From: Rhodococcus sp. Z13
GTDB lineage: Bacteria > Actinomycetota > Actinomycetes > Mycobacteriales > Mycobacteriaceae
Assembly: GCF_025837095.1 (NCBI RefSeq)
Contig: NZ_CP107551.1
Span: forward strand, 4,210,668-4,274,667
Direction: 5' to 3'
Length of the DNA stretch: 64,000 nucleotides
The translations under genes and the position numbers were made by a program. The notes below the pieces were generated by a model, which worked only from the letters and a program-made list of their open reading frames with translations, made no database searches and was not told the origin of the DNA. This document shows, in pieces, positions 1-11,317 of this stretch. Each line of letters opens with the position of its first letter. Positions within the stretch are counted from its first letter, which is position 1.

Positions 1-791
1 TCACCGACCGTGATGACGGTGACGTCGGCCATCTGCCCCCAGGTGATCTCGCCGATGACGGGGGCGGCCTCCTCGATCGAGGCGAAGGCGTGCGTGGCAC
101 CGAACTCCTTGGCCTTCTGCCGCTTGAACTCGACCGGGTCGATCGCCACGACGAACCGGGCCCCGGCGTGGGCGGCACCCTGCACCGAGTTGATGCCGAC
201 ACCGCCGACACCGATCACCACGACCGTGTCGCCGAGTTTGGTGCCGCCGATCGCGGTGGCCGATCCCCAGCCGGTCGCGACGCCGCAGCCGAGCAGCGCG
301 GCCTTCTCGAGCGGAATGTCCTTCTCGATCTTGATGACCGACGCTTCGTTGACCGTGACGTAGGGCGCGAAGGTGCCGAGCAGACACATCTGCAGCACCG
401 GTTCGCCGTTGAGCGTCGCGCGGTAGGTCTTGTCCGAGATGGCCTGGCCGGTGAGCAGCCCGGCCCCCTCGTCGCAGATGTTCTGCATGCCCTTGGCGCA
501 GGCCCGGCAGCGGCCGCAGGCGGGGATGAAGGCGAGGACGACGTGGTCGCCCTCCTCGAGGCCCCGCACCCCCGGCCCCACCTTGGTGACCACACCCGCG
601 CCCTCGTGCCCACCGAGCACCGGGAAGGACGGCAACGGCGTCGCACCCGACCTCAGATGCTCGTCGGAATGGCACAACCCGCTGGCGGCGAGGCGGACCT
701 GCACCTCACCGGCGACCGGATCCCCGAGGTCGATCTCCTCGATCTCCCAAGGCCGACCGACACCCTTGACCACTGCCGCTTTCGTCTTCAC
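1..791 (-). CDS. NDMA-type zinc-dependent alcohol dehydrogenase (3' end cut by window edge)
   Basis: Medium-chain, zinc-dependent dehydrogenase that oxidises an alcohol with a bound nicotinamide cofactor in the cytosol. From the GTG at 791, preceded by a GAGGAGG ribosome site, 263 residues are visible of roughly 370 expected; the C-terminus lies outside the window. Visible motifs are Cys40 and His62-Glu63 of the catalytic zinc site, the structural-zinc cysteines 92, 95, 98 and 106, and the Rossmann motif GVGGVG near residue 203. The overall sequence looks like the actinobacterial NDMA-dependent alcohol dehydrogenase group; the exact substrate cannot be read. It is divergent from the SRPBCC gene at 944, and a CRP-like palindrome lies just upstream of its start. 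Confidence 0.85.
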   Translation of the reverse strand, partial: MKTKAAVVKGVGRPWEIEEIDLGDPVAGEVQVRLAASGLCHSDEHLRSGATPLPSFPVLGGHEGAGVVTKVGPGVRGLEEGDHVVLAFIPACGRCRACAKGMQNICDEGAGLLTGQAISDKTYRATLNGEPVLQMCLLGTFAPYVTVNEASVIKIEKDIPLEKAALLGCGVATGWGSATAIGGTKLGDTVVVIGVGGVGINSVQGAAHAGARFVVAIDPVEFKRQKAKEFGATHAFASIEEAAPVIGEITWGQMADVTVITVG

Positions 792-817
792 CCGAGCCTC
801 CTCGACCACGCAAGACA

Positions 818-833
818 TGTGACGTGCATCACG
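818..833. promoter_or_regulatory. CRP-like palindrome
   Basis: TGTGACGTGCATCACG matches the classical CRP/FNR-family site TGTGA-N6-TCACA at nine of ten arm positions. It sits 27 bp upstream of the alcohol dehydrogenase start, in the divergent spacer shared with the SRPBCC gene. Binding by a Crp-type regulator is inferred, not shown. A related palindrome occurs at 32693-32708. Confidence 0.5.
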
Positions 834-943
834 CCGCATTCAAACATCGATCGCGGGGGCGCGGGGTCGATTCGGGAATTCCTTCCGGAGCGGACAGTTA
901 CCCGCTACATTGAGTAACAGACAACCTTCGTGAAGGACGCCAC

Positions 944-1384
944 ATGATTCACGTTCGCCACAGCGCGGTCGCGGACATCCCCGTCGACCGTGCGTTCACC
1001 TATATCGACGACTACCGGCACGTGCCCGACTGGATGTTCGGTGTCACGAGGTTCGATCCGGTCGGTGAGCAGCTCAGCGGCCTCGGCGCCCGTTACGACA
1101 CCACCATGCGGGTCGGGCCCAAGAACCTCGACGCGCGCGTGGAAGTGGTGGAGTGGGAACACAATCGCACCATCGTCCTCGAAGCGATCGCGGGATTCTG
1201 CACGGCCTCGTCGTGGACGTTCACCGATCTCGGGGACGCCACCCGCCTCGACGTCGACTTCGGCTACCGGTTGCCCGGTGGGATCGCCGGCCGCACGCTC
1301 GGCATGCTCATCGAGCCGATCGTGGGCACGGCGATCCGGCAGACCGAGCAGGCGCTGCGCACCCGGCTCGGCCAGCTCGTCTGA
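944..1384 (+). CDS. SRPBCC (polyketide cyclase/START-like) family protein
   Basis: A 146-residue single-domain protein of the SRPBCC fold, which forms a deep hydrophobic ligand pocket. The N-terminus (IHVRHSAVADIPVDRAFTYI) and the central DARVEVVEWEHNRTIVLEA stretch are typical of the polyketide_cyc2 subgroup. Length is normal for the family. No signal peptide or catalytic motif is visible, so the ligand is unknown. It starts about 150 bp from the divergent alcohol dehydrogenase and converges on hpd with an 18-bp gap. Confidence 0.75.
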   Translation: MIHVRHSAVADIPVDRAFTYIDDYRHVPDWMFGVTRFDPVGEQLSGLGARYDTTMRVGPKNLDARVEVVEWEHNRTIVLEAIAGFCTASSWTFTDLGDATRLDVDFGYRLPGGIAGRTLGMLIEPIVGTAIRQTEQALRTRLGQLV

Positions 1385-1402
1385 CCCGGTTCCCGCGCCG
1401 GC

Positions 1403-3306
<1,904 letters not shown>

Positions 3307-3447
3307 GCCGATCCATGCGACGAGCGTTCTCCTGCTAGCCGGATTGCACAGAAAAACGCGCCGGTGGCATACCAGCCCTCCGCACGGTGCACAGTTCACC
3401 GGAGCACGGTTGCGGAGCATTTGTTACTGGCGTCACAGTCTGTCGCC

Positions 3448-4701
3448 ATGAAGAACCTGCTGACCCGTTTCGAAGAGAAGTCCCCCGAGATCGTCTTCGA
3501 GTGGCACGACACCGAGACCACCGCCCGGGGCTGGGTCGTCATCAACTCGCTGCGTGGCGGTGCCGCCGGCGGCGGAACCCGGATGCGCCGCGGACTCGAC
3601 CGACGCGAGGTGGAGTCGCTCGCGAAGACCATGGAGATCAAGTTCACCGTCTCCGGCCCCGCGATCGGTGGCGCCAAGTCGGGCATCGACTTCGATCCCT
3701 CCGACCCCCGCAAGGACGGCGTGCTGCGACGTTGGTTCGCCGCCGTCGCTCCCCTGCTGCGCTCCTACTACGGGACCGGCGGCGACCTCAACGTCGACGA
3801 GATGAACGAGGTCGTACCGCTCACCGAGGCCAACGGCCTGTGGCACCCGCAGGAAGGCGTCGTCAACGGCCACTTCGGCAACGACGAACGCCAGCGCATC
3901 CAGCGGGTCGGCCAGCTGCGGCTCGGTGTCGCGAAGGTCGTCGAGGACACCCGTTTCACCCCCTCGTCCGACACGAAATACACTGTCGCCGATCTGATCA
4001 CGGGTTACGGTGTCGCCGAGTCGGTGCGCCACCACCAGCGCGTCTACACCGGTGGCGACGTCGCGGGCAAGCGCGTGCTGGTGCAGGGCTGGGGCAACGT
4101 CGGCGCGGCCGCCGCCTACTACCTCGCGCAGGCCGGTGCCCGCATCGTCGGCATCATCGACCGCGACGGCGGCATCCTCGAACCCGGGGGCCTGTCCTTC
4201 GACGAGGTCCGTACGCTACTGCTCGACCGCGACGGCAACGCCCTGCGCAGCGACCGCACCCTCCCCTTCGACGAGGTGAACGCCCGCATCTGGGATCTCG
4301 GTGCCGAGATCTTCCTGCCCTGCGCCGCGAGCCGCCTCGTCACCCGCGAGCAGGTCGACCGCATGGTCTCGGCGGGCCTCGAGCTCATCGCCAGCGGCGC
4401 GAACGTGCCCTTCGCCGATCCCGAGATCTTCTACGGACCCACCTACGAGCACGCCGACAAGTCCGTCGCCGTCGTGCCCGACTTCATCGCCAACTGCGGC
4501 ATGGCCCGTGCCTTCGCGCAGCTGATGGAGGGCGACGTGGAGGTCTCCGACGCCGCGATCTTCGGCGACGTCTCCACCACGATCGAGACGGCCCTGCGCC
4601 GCTGCCACGACCGCTCCGCCGAGCGCACCGGTCTCGCCGCGACCGCCTTCGAGATCGCCCTCGACCAACTCGTCCCCGCCGGGGAGCGTATCGATGACTG
4701 A
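3448..4701 (+). CDS. Glu/Leu/Phe/Val dehydrogenase family protein
   Basis: Oxidatively deaminates an amino acid to the 2-oxo acid with NAD(P). The chosen ATG gives 417 residues; an upstream in-frame extension reads as spacer and has no better ribosome site. The N-terminal dimerisation domain carries GGAKSGI with the conserved lysine at residue 77, followed by GGDLNVDEMNE. The C-terminal NAD domain has GWGNVGAAA near residue 216. The context (hpd, AsnC-type regulator, amino acid permease) favours phenylalanine or tyrosine as substrate, but the motifs do not separate Phe from Leu or Glu specificity. The last 8 bp overlap the permease, implying one transcript. Confidence 0.85.
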   Translation: MKNLLTRFEEKSPEIVFEWHDTETTARGWVVINSLRGGAAGGGTRMRRGLDRREVESLAKTMEIKFTVSGPAIGGAKSGIDFDPSDPRKDGVLRRWFAAVAPLLRSYYGTGGDLNVDEMNEVVPLTEANGLWHPQEGVVNGHFGNDERQRIQRVGQLRLGVAKVVEDTRFTPSSDTKYTVADLITGYGVAESVRHHQRVYTGGDVAGKRVLVQGWGNVGAAAAYYLAQAGARIVGIIDRDGGILEPGGLSFDEVRTLLLDRDGNALRSDRTLPFDEVNARIWDLGAEIFLPCAASRLVTREQVDRMVSAGLELIASGANVPFADPEIFYGPTYEHADKSVAVVPDFIANCGMARAFAQLMEGDVEVSDAAIFGDVSTTIETALRRCHDRSAERTGLAATAFEIALDQLVPAGERIDD

Positions 4702-6115
4702 CACCCTCGCCCCCGCGGCCGGCACCGGGACGACGAGTCCCGCAGGTCTGCACCGGGCCATGAAGCCCCGGCAGTTGGTGATGATGAGCCTGGGCGGCGC
4801 GATCGGCGCCGGCCTGTTCGTCGAATCGGGCGCCGGGATCGCCGTCGCCGGACCGGCCATCCTCATCTCGTTCCTCGTCGCCGCCGTCCTCGTCGTGTTC
4901 GTCATGCGCATGATGGGTGAGATGGCTGCCGCGAACCCGGCCAGCGGCGCGTTCTCCGTGCACACGGAGAACGCACTGGGACCGGTCGCCGGGCGCACCA
5001 TCGGGTGGCTGTACTGGGTGCAGGTGATCATCGTGATCGCCGCCGAGGCCACCGGCGCCGCCGCCATCACGGCCCTGGCCCTGCCCGGCATCCCCCAGTG
5101 GGCGTCCGCGCTGTTCTACATGGTCGTGCTCACCGCGGTGAACCTCGTCGGTGTCGGCCGTTTCGGCGAGGTCGAGTTCTGGTTCGCCGCAATCAAGATC
5201 GCCGCGATCGTCGCGTTCCTCGGGATCGGTGTCGCGATGATCGCCGGGTGGGTGCCCACCTTCGAGACCTCCGGCTTCAGCAACCTCACCGCGCACGGCG
5301 GGTTCGCTCCCACCGGCATCGCCGGTATCGCCGCAGGTCTGCTGATCGTGGTGTTCGCCTTCGGTGGCACCGAGATCATCGCGATCGCCGCGGCGGAGAC
5401 CTCCGATCCCCGGCGCAACGTGGGCCGCGCGGTGCGCACCCTGGTGTGGCGGATCCTGGTGTTCTACATCGGTTCCGTGCTGGTGATGGTGACGGTGCTG
5501 CCGTGGACCTCCGAGGACCTCGCGACCGGCCCGTTCGTCGCCGTCCTGCAGGCCGGCGCCGTGCCGGGTGCAGCCGCGGTGATGACGGTGGTCGTCGTGG
5601 TGGCGCTGCTGTCGTCGCTCAATGCGATGCTCTTCAGCGCCTCTCGGATGATCTTCTCGCTGTCGCACCGGGGATCCGCACACCCCGTCTTCGGGCGCAC
5701 CGCCGCCAACGGGGTGCCGCGCAACGCGGTCCTCGCGTCCGTGGCGTTCGGGTTCGTCACCGTCGGGCTGAACTATCTCTACCCCGACAAGGTGCTGCCG
5801 CTGCTGCTCAACGCGGTCGGCTCCACCATCCTGGTGCTGTGGACGTTCGTGGCGGTGTCACATCTCGTCCTGCGTCGCCGAGCGCGCCGCGACGGCACGG
5901 AGGACGCACTGCCGCTGAAGATGTGGGGTTTCCCGTACCTGTCGTACGCGACGCTGGGCCTGCTCGCCGGTATCGCCGTGCTGGCCCTGTTCGATCCCGC
6001 TGCCCGCAACCAGTTGATCGCGACCGGCGCGCTGACCGCGGTGATCGCCGGCACCTGCACTCTGCTGGCACGACGACGCACCGCGGCCACCGCGGATCAG
6101 GGCCGCCGACCGTAG
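4694..6115 (+). CDS. APC-family amino acid permease
   Basis: Inner-membrane amino acid:proton symporter of 473 residues with about 12 hydrophobic segments. The conserved APC N-terminal motif is present (SLGGAIGAGLFVESGAGIAVAGP without interruption; key residues are the GGAIGAGLF core). The ATG overlaps the preceding dehydrogenase by 8 bp, so translation is probably coupled. The AroP/GABA-permease type sequence together with the hpd neighbourhood suggests uptake of an aromatic amino acid, but this is inferred from context. The 3' end overlaps the convergent VOC gene by 19 bp. Confidence 0.88.
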   Translation: MTDTLAPAAGTGTTSPAGLHRAMKPRQLVMMSLGGAIGAGLFVESGAGIAVAGPAILISFLVAAVLVVFVMRMMGEMAAANPASGAFSVHTENALGPVAGRTIGWLYWVQVIIVIAAEATGAAAITALALPGIPQWASALFYMVVLTAVNLVGVGRFGEVEFWFAAIKIAAIVAFLGIGVAMIAGWVPTFETSGFSNLTAHGGFAPTGIAGIAAGLLIVVFAFGGTEIIAIAAAETSDPRRNVGRAVRTLVWRILVFYIGSVLVMVTVLPWTSEDLATGPFVAVLQAGAVPGAAAVMTVVVVVALLSSLNAMLFSASRMIFSLSHRGSAHPVFGRTAANGVPRNAVLASVAFGFVTVGLNYLYPDKVLPLLLNAVGSTILVLWTFVAVSHLVLRRRARRDGTEDALPLKMWGFPYLSYATLGLLAGIAVLALFDPAARNQLIATGALTAVIAGTCTLLARRRTAATADQGRRP

Positions 6116-6483
6116 GGGCGGGTCAGGATCTCCAGGTAGTGCCCGGCGGGGTCGAGGAAGTAGGTTCCTCGGCCCCCGTCGTTGTGATTGATGCCGTGCG
6201 CCGACTGCCGAGGATCGGCCCAGTGCTCGATCCCCTGTTCGACGATGCGGCCGTGGATGGCGTCGAAGTCCTCCTCCGACACCAGGAACGCGTAGTGCTG
6301 GGGATGGATCTCTTCGCCCGGTGGGACCTCGACGTAGTCGAGGGTCGCGCCGTGGTCCAGTTCGACGGCGAGGAAACGGCCGGCCGGAACCGGATCCGGA
6401 AGACCGAACAGGGTGGTGAGGAAGTAGGCCGAATGCTGCTTGTCCTTCGCAGCGACGATGGTGTGGTTGAACGCGATGCTCAA
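6097..6483 (-). CDS. VOC (glyoxalase/bleomycin resistance-fold) family protein
   Basis: A single vicinal-oxygen-chelate domain with FNHTIVAAKD at the start, HYAFLVSEEDF in the middle and FLDPAGHYLEILTRPY at the end, the usual metal-binding layout. The function is not determined. The start is set at a TTG (6483) because AAGGAG lies six bases before it, giving 128 residues. An in-frame ATG at 6513 lacks a comparable site and adds ten poorly conserved residues. The end overlaps the convergent permease by 19 bp. Confidence 0.75.
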   Translation of the reverse strand: MSIAFNHTIVAAKDKQHSAYFLTTLFGLPDPVPAGRFLAVELDHGATLDYVEVPPGEEIHPQHYAFLVSEEDFDAIHGRIVEQGIEHWADPRQSAHGINHNDGGRGTYFLDPAGHYLEILTRPYGRRP

Positions 6484-6636
6484 GGAGAGCTCCTTGTGGT
6501 TCCGCGCCTCCATGCCTGACGCGGTCCGTCACCGGCACGCGACGCTGACTCCACACATACCGTGTCCGGCCGCGGGTGGGCAAGCAACGGTGGGACAGCA
6601 GTGGGTGGGAGAGCAAGGGATGGGGAACACGACAGG

Positions 6637-6669
6637 GCCGGGCGGACTCCCCCTGCGGGTCCGCCCGGC
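6637..6669 (-). terminator. GC-rich hairpin after the dispanin-like gene
   Basis: Perfect 11-bp inverted repeat GCCGGGCGGAC / GTCCGCCCGGC with an 11-base loop, 12 bp past the stop codon of the minus-strand gene at 6681. There is no clear T-run, which is common for actinobacterial terminators. Confidence 0.6.
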
Positions 6670-6680
6670 GCCCTCACGCC

Positions 6681-7031
6681 TCAGCGGTAGGTCGGGTAGG
6701 TGGTGCTCTCGAACGAGTCCATGTTCGACAGCACCGCCGCGAAGATCACCCCGTAGAAGACGATCACGGCCACGATGAAGATCGCCCAGATCAGCAGCGA
6801 GATCTTGCCGAGCTTCTTGGCCTGGTCCGACGCCCGCTGCGCTCCTTCGTAGTCGCCGGTGCTCCACAGCGGGAACACCTTCGCCGAGTGGCTGAACGCC
6901 GAGAAGGCGAGCGGCCAGAAGAACAGGATCGCCGCGACGGCCCAGCCGGTGTTCTGCGGCGGCATGGTCGGGCGCTGCGGCATGACGACATCTCCGTAGG
7001 AGTGTCCTGCCGGCTGGTACTGCTGGGTCAT
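6681..7031 (-). CDS. CD225/dispanin-like small membrane protein
   Basis: 116 residues: a Gln/Pro-rich cytoplasmic N-terminus, then two membrane segments (about residues 29-49, GWAVAAILFFWPLAFSAFSHS, and 75-100) joined by a loop with ASDQAKKLGKIS, the layout of bacterial CD225/dispanin proteins. The molecular role of bacterial members is unknown. It stands alone, followed by a strong hairpin. The spacer 7032-7171 shows nothing further. Confidence 0.7.
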   Translation of the reverse strand: MTQQYQPAGHSYGDVVMPQRPTMPPQNTGWAVAAILFFWPLAFSAFSHSAKVFPLWSTGDYEGAQRASDQAKKLGKISLLIWAIFIVAVIVFYGVIFAAVLSNMDSFESTTYPTYR

Positions 7032-7171
7032 CGTGCCTCCGTAAGCGTTGTGTATCCGTATCTCCGGGGGTCGTCTCGACCCCCGTCATCGAGTTGGATG
7101 CACCGGGAGACCGGTTTGTTCCCTTCCTTCGAGAATTTTCTTTCGGACGACCGGCCCCCGAGTTCAGCCGG

Positions 7172-10100
7172 TCACGCAGCCATGGTCGGAGCGATCGCCT
7201 CCATCTGCTCGAGCACCAGCTTGATCGCACCGTCCCGACGGTCCGGTGGATACTTGTATCGCGCGAGCAGCCTCTTGACCTGCGAGCGGAGCTTGGCCTT
7301 CACATCCTCACGGACACGCCAGTCCGTCTTCACGTCCCGCCGCATCACCGAGACGAGTTCACGGGCGATCTGCGCGAGGACGTCCTCCCCCATCTCGTGC
7401 AGGGCGGACTCGTTCTGGCTGACCGCGTCGTAGAACGACAGTTCGTGCTCACCGAGCGGCGGGTCGAACTTCTCGCCACGCTGAGCCTCGGCGCGGACCT
7501 CGTTCGCCACCTCGACGAGCGCCGCGATGACCTCGGCCGAGGTGAGTTGACTGTTGGTGTACTTGTTCATCAACTCCTGCAGCTTCTGCGAGAAGGCACG
7601 CTGGCGCACCAGGTTGTGGCGGGCCACCTTGCGCGATTCCTCAGCGATCAGCTTGCGCAACGCCTCGATGGCGAGCGTGGGATTCTTCGACCGGACCGTG
7701 CGCTCGAGGAAGTCCTCGTTGAGATCCGACAGCGACGGCTTGGGCATGCCCGCCGCGTCGTAGATGTCGAGCACTTCCTGCGACTCCACCGAGGCGGCCA
7801 TCAACGCCCGGAGAGCACGCTTGACATCCTCCGGCACGGCCACACCTCGCGCCTGCCGATCCGCAGCGTCGAACTTGGCCATGTACACCCGGACTTCCTC
7901 GAAGAACCGTGCATCCTTGGCCAGCGGTTGGACGTCCGGATGGGTACTGCAGATGGCCCAGACACGCGACAGCTGCGACGAGTACTCCCGGTACCGCGTC
8001 GCCAGCGTCTTCTCACCCTCTCCGACATTGTTCTCGGGACTCTTCGGATCCCGGAGAAACGCAACGGTGGCAAGGACCGCGTCCAGCCATGCCCGCGGCC
8101 CGGCGGCGCTGCGATGGGCTCGCCAGTCGAAGCCGTGAAGCATGTTGTCGAGGATCGTCATACAGTTCTTCACCGCGTCGACCGCTTCGCCGACGGGGCG
8201 ACCGAGAGGTTTGGTGTTGCGGTCCGACGCGGTGTACTCGGCGAGCGCTTCGGCCAGATTGTCGGCAACCGGTGCGTATGCGACGAGCAGGCCGTCCTGC
8301 TTGCCGCGGAACGTCCGGTTGACGCGGGCGAGCGTCTGCATCAGGAGCGCACCCTTGAGGGGCCGGTCGAGGTAGAGAGTGTGCAACGGCGGAGCATCGA
8401 ACCCGGTGAGCATCATGTCCTTGACGATCACGAGTTCGAGTTCGTCGTCGATGTCCTTGAGGCGCTTCTTGATCGCGGCATTCTCGGAGTCGCGTCGCAC
8501 GTGGTCGCTGATGGGCGGCTGATCGGTGGCATCGCCGGAGTACACCACCTTGATGCGTCCGGCCGACAGGTCGTCGGAGTGCCAGTCGGGACGCAGTCGC
8601 ACGATCTCACTGTAGAGATTGGCACAGATCTCGCGCGTCGCGCACACGATGAGCGCTTTACCCGGCGCCGTCGGATTCTCGTCTGAGCCGACGAACTTGG
8701 CCATTTCCGTTCGCCGAATCTCCCAGTGCGCGACGAGATCCTCCGCGAGCATCTTCAATCGCGCCGGGGCACCGTAGACGGCGTTGACGACGGCGACCGA
8801 CTTCTCGATACGGGCACGCTCGGTGTCGTCCAGTCCGGCGGTGAGTTCATCGGCGGATGCATCGATCTCTTCTTCGCTCACCTCGTCGGAGAACGACACC
8901 TTCACCAGACGGCTCTCGAAATGGACCGGCACGGTGGCGCGGTCCTCGACTGCACGGGTGAGGTCGTAGATGTCGATGTACTCACCGAAGACGGCACGAG
9001 TATTGCGATCCTCGAAGGAGATCGGGGTGCCGGTGAAGGCGATGAGCGTCGCGTGCGGAAGCGCGTCGCGTAGGTGCCGGGCATAGCCGTCGAGGTTGTC
9101 GTAGTGGCTGCGGTGTGCCTCGTCGACGATGACGATGATGTTGCGCCGCGCCGACAGCTGTGGGTGGCTGAGACCGGCTTCGCGTTCTTCGCGACTCTTC
9201 CCGAACTTCTGCAGGGTCGTGAAGTAGATGCCACCCGTCGTGCGGCCGGACAGTTCCTGCCGCAGCTCTTCACGCCGACGGATCTGCCGGGGTTGCTCCG
9301 GCAGCAGCTGCGAGCGCGCGAACGTCTCGTAGAGCTGACCGTCGAGTTCGTTGCGGTCGGTGATGACCACGATCGTCGGATTGGCGAGCTGCGGATGCCG
9401 GATGACCTGGTTCGCGTAGAGCTCCATCTCCATGGACTTGCCGGAACCCTGCGTGTGCCAGACGACGCCGGCCTTCCCTCCGGATTCGACAGCCAGCACG
9501 GTCGAGCCGACGGCCTTCGAGACCGCGAAATACTGATGCGGCTTGGCGATCCGCTTGACCAGCCCGTTCTCACTCTCGTCGAAGGCGGTGTAGTGACGGA
9601 GCAGTTGCAGAAAACGCTCCTGGTTGAACAGGCCGTGCAGAGCGATGTCGAGTACGGTCTCGTCGCCGGTGGGGGCGACGGGCTTGCCGTCGTCGTCGAC
9701 GTTCCACGGTGAGAAGTGCTCGAAAGGAGTGAACGGCGTGCCGTATTCGGCGCTGATCCCGTCGGATACGAGACTGAGCACCGCGAAGCGGAAGGCCAGC
9801 GGGAACTCGCGGATGTAGGTCTGCAGCTGGGCGTGGGCGTCGGTGAGGCCGGCATACTCGTTTCCGGCGTTCTTCAGTTCGACGATGGCCACCGGCATGC
9901 CGTTGAGGTACAGGACGAGATCGAAGCGACGTTCGTAATCCCCACGGATGACCGTGACCTGGCTGGAGACGAACCAGTCGTTCTCGTCGGGGTCCGTCGA
10001 GACCAGACGGATGGTGGGAGTGACCTCCGCGCCCATGTCGTCGACATAGGAGACCTTCCGCAGCCCCTCGGTGAGGTACTCGTGGACCGCTCGGTTCTCG

Positions 10101-10366
10101 GAGATCGCATCCGTCGAGCCGGCGGTCGAGACGACAGCGAGCGCGTCATCCACTGCACTCTGCGGCAGTTTCGGATTGAGCTTGGCAATGGCCGAACGGA
10201 GGCGTCCCGGCACGAGAAGTTCGTCCCAGCTGGTGCGCTCACCCGATCCCGGAGCGATCGCGCTGCCATGGATGTGCCGCCACCCGATCTCGCCGAGTGT
10301 TTCGAGCGCCATCTGCTCCCACACCGACTCGGTGAGGTGGCCGGGAAAGTCCAGAACGTCTGCCAT
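7172..10366 (-). CDS. hsdR: Type I restriction enzyme, R (motor/nuclease) subunit HsdR
   Basis: ATP-driven translocase and endonuclease of a type I restriction system. The ATG at 10366 gives 1064 residues, normal for HsdR; an in-frame TTG nine bases earlier is an alternative. The N-terminal nuclease domain shows RFDLVLYLNGMPVAIVELK, with the Asp149 and Glu163-x-Lys165 PD-ExK core. The SF2 helicase motor shows Walker A TQGSGKS (305-311), DEAH (415-418) and FTGTPI; a helical C-terminal assembly region follows. It appears intact. Unusually, it is 6.7 kb from hsdS/hsdM and separated from them by unrelated genes. A palindrome shared with the hsdM operon lies upstream at 10414. Confidence 0.93.
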   Translation of the reverse strand: MADVLDFPGHLTESVWEQMALETLGEIGWRHIHGSAIAPGSGERTSWDELLVPGRLRSAIAKLNPKLPQSAVDDALAVVSTAGSTDAISENRAVHEYLTEGLRKVSYVDDMGAEVTPTIRLVSTDPDENDWFVSSQVTVIRGDYERRFDLVLYLNGMPVAIVELKNAGNEYAGLTDAHAQLQTYIREFPLAFRFAVLSLVSDGISAEYGTPFTPFEHFSPWNVDDDGKPVAPTGDETVLDIALHGLFNQERFLQLLRHYTAFDESENGLVKRIAKPHQYFAVSKAVGSTVLAVESGGKAGVVWHTQGSGKSMEMELYANQVIRHPQLANPTIVVITDRNELDGQLYETFARSQLLPEQPRQIRRREELRQELSGRTTGGIYFTTLQKFGKSREEREAGLSHPQLSARRNIIVIVDEAHRSHYDNLDGYARHLRDALPHATLIAFTGTPISFEDRNTRAVFGEYIDIYDLTRAVEDRATVPVHFESRLVKVSFSDEVSEEEIDASADELTAGLDDTERARIEKSVAVVNAVYGAPARLKMLAEDLVAHWEIRRTEMAKFVGSDENPTAPGKALIVCATREICANLYSEIVRLRPDWHSDDLSAGRIKVVYSGDATDQPPISDHVRRDSENAAIKKRLKDIDDELELVIVKDMMLTGFDAPPLHTLYLDRPLKGALLMQTLARVNRTFRGKQDGLLVAYAPVADNLAEALAEYTASDRNTKPLGRPVGEAVDAVKNCMTILDNMLHGFDWRAHRSAAGPRAWLDAVLATVAFLRDPKSPENNVGEGEKTLATRYREYSSQLSRVWAICSTHPDVQPLAKDARFFEEVRVYMAKFDAADRQARGVAVPEDVKRALRALMAASVESQEVLDIYDAAGMPKPSLSDLNEDFLERTVRSKNPTLAIEALRKLIAEESRKVARHNLVRQRAFSQKLQELMNKYTNSQLTSAEVIAALVEVANEVRAEAQRGEKFDPPLGEHELSFYDAVSQNESALHEMGEDVLAQIARELVSVMRRDVKTDWRVREDVKAKLRSQVKRLLARYKYPPDRRDGAIKLVLEQMEAIAPTMAA

Positions 10367-10413
10367 GCCCCTCAACTTAGAAGGCGATACGCGATGGTGC
10401 GAGAAGCGCCTTC

Positions 10414-10429
10414 GATAAGGGGGATTATC
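10414..10429. promoter_or_regulatory. GATA-N8-TATC palindrome upstream of hsdR
   Basis: GATAAGGGGGATTATC has perfect 5-bp arms (GATAA/TTATC) and lies 47 bp upstream of the hsdR ATG. Read on the other strand it resembles the element at 23514-23529 upstream of the hsdM operon in arm sequence, 16-bp length and C-rich centre. It is a candidate operator; the binding protein is unknown. Confidence 0.4.
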
Positions 10430-10551
10430 AATCGAAAAATGGCTGATTACCTGCGGCGGGTCGCACGATCAGGTCGTCCCGATTCCGGTGGGAGCACACT
10501 TCGCTTCCCGGTAGTCAACCGCTTCACCTCTCACGTCGAAACGAGGTTGTC

Positions 10552-11235
10552 ATGACCATGCCGAACCAGCCGCAGCAGCCCGATCCCCGCATCCAGCCGC
10601 CGAGTGGACAGTATGCGTCTCAGCCGACCGGGTGGCAGCAGTCCGGCGGTGTCCCGCCGGCCCAGCAGCCCAAGAAGCGGAAGAAGTGGCCGTGGGTCGT
10701 CGGAGCGATCGCGGCGATCTTCGTCATCGCGTCCGTCTCGGGTGGTGGTGACGACGACAAGCCCTCCCGCTCCGCGGGCTCCTCGACCTCCGCGAACTCT
10801 GCAGCACAGGCCGACGCTCCGGCGGTCGAAGAGACCACCGCGGCGATCGGCACACCGGTCCGTGACGGCAAGTTCGAGTTCGTCGTGAAGGGTGTCGAGA
10901 CCGGACTGTCGTCACTCGGAGACAACCCGTTCCTGGCGGAGGAAGCCCAGGGACAGTTCGTGATCGTGACGATGACCGTCACGAACATCTCCGACGAGCC
11001 CAAGGGCCTGAGCCCGAGTGATCAGAAGCTGGTCGACACCGAGGGCCGTACGTTCAGCCCCGACACGAGCGCCGCGCTCAATCTCGAAACGGACGTGGCG
11101 TTCTGGGACAAGATCAACCCCGGTAACACCGTCACCATGCCTGTCGTGTTCGACATGCCCACGGATGCGATTCCCGCCGAAATCGAACTGCACGACTCCA
11201 TGTTCTCGGGTGGAGTAACCGTCTCGTTGCGGTAG
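10552..11235 (+). CDS. DUF4352-type membrane-anchored protein
   Basis: 227 residues: a Gln/Pro-rich cytoplasmic tail, a basic patch KKRKKWP, one membrane segment (about residues 46-62), a Ser/Ala linker, and an extracytoplasmic beta-sandwich of the DUF4352 (telokin-like) type with [18 protein letters not shown] and [20 protein letters not shown]. Members are surface proteins of unknown role in Gram-positive bacteria. The start is preceded by GAGG. The DUF2510 gene follows in the same direction after 82 bp. Confidence 0.75.
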   Translation: MTMPNQPQQPDPRIQPPSGQYASQPTGWQQSGGVPPAQQPKKRKKWPWVVGAIAAIFVIASVSGGGDDDKPSRSAGSSTSANSAAQADAPAVEETTAAIGTPVRDGKFEFVVKGVETGLSSLGDNPFLAEEAQGQFVIVTMTVTNISDEPKGLSPSDQKLVDTEGRTFSPDTSAALNLETDVAFWDKINPGNTVTMPVVFDMPTDAIPAEIELHDSMFSGGVTVSLR

Positions 11236-11317
11236 TCCATCCTGCCGGCCGGTGCGCTCGTGGAGGGGGCGGGCGCACCGGCCCCATTCACCGTCCCGTT
11301 CGAGAGAGGACTTTTCG

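Noticed and set aside
4216-5091. 291-residue minus-strand frame across the dehydrogenase/permease boundary
   Set aside because: Crosses two well-supported plus-strand genes and has shadow-type composition.
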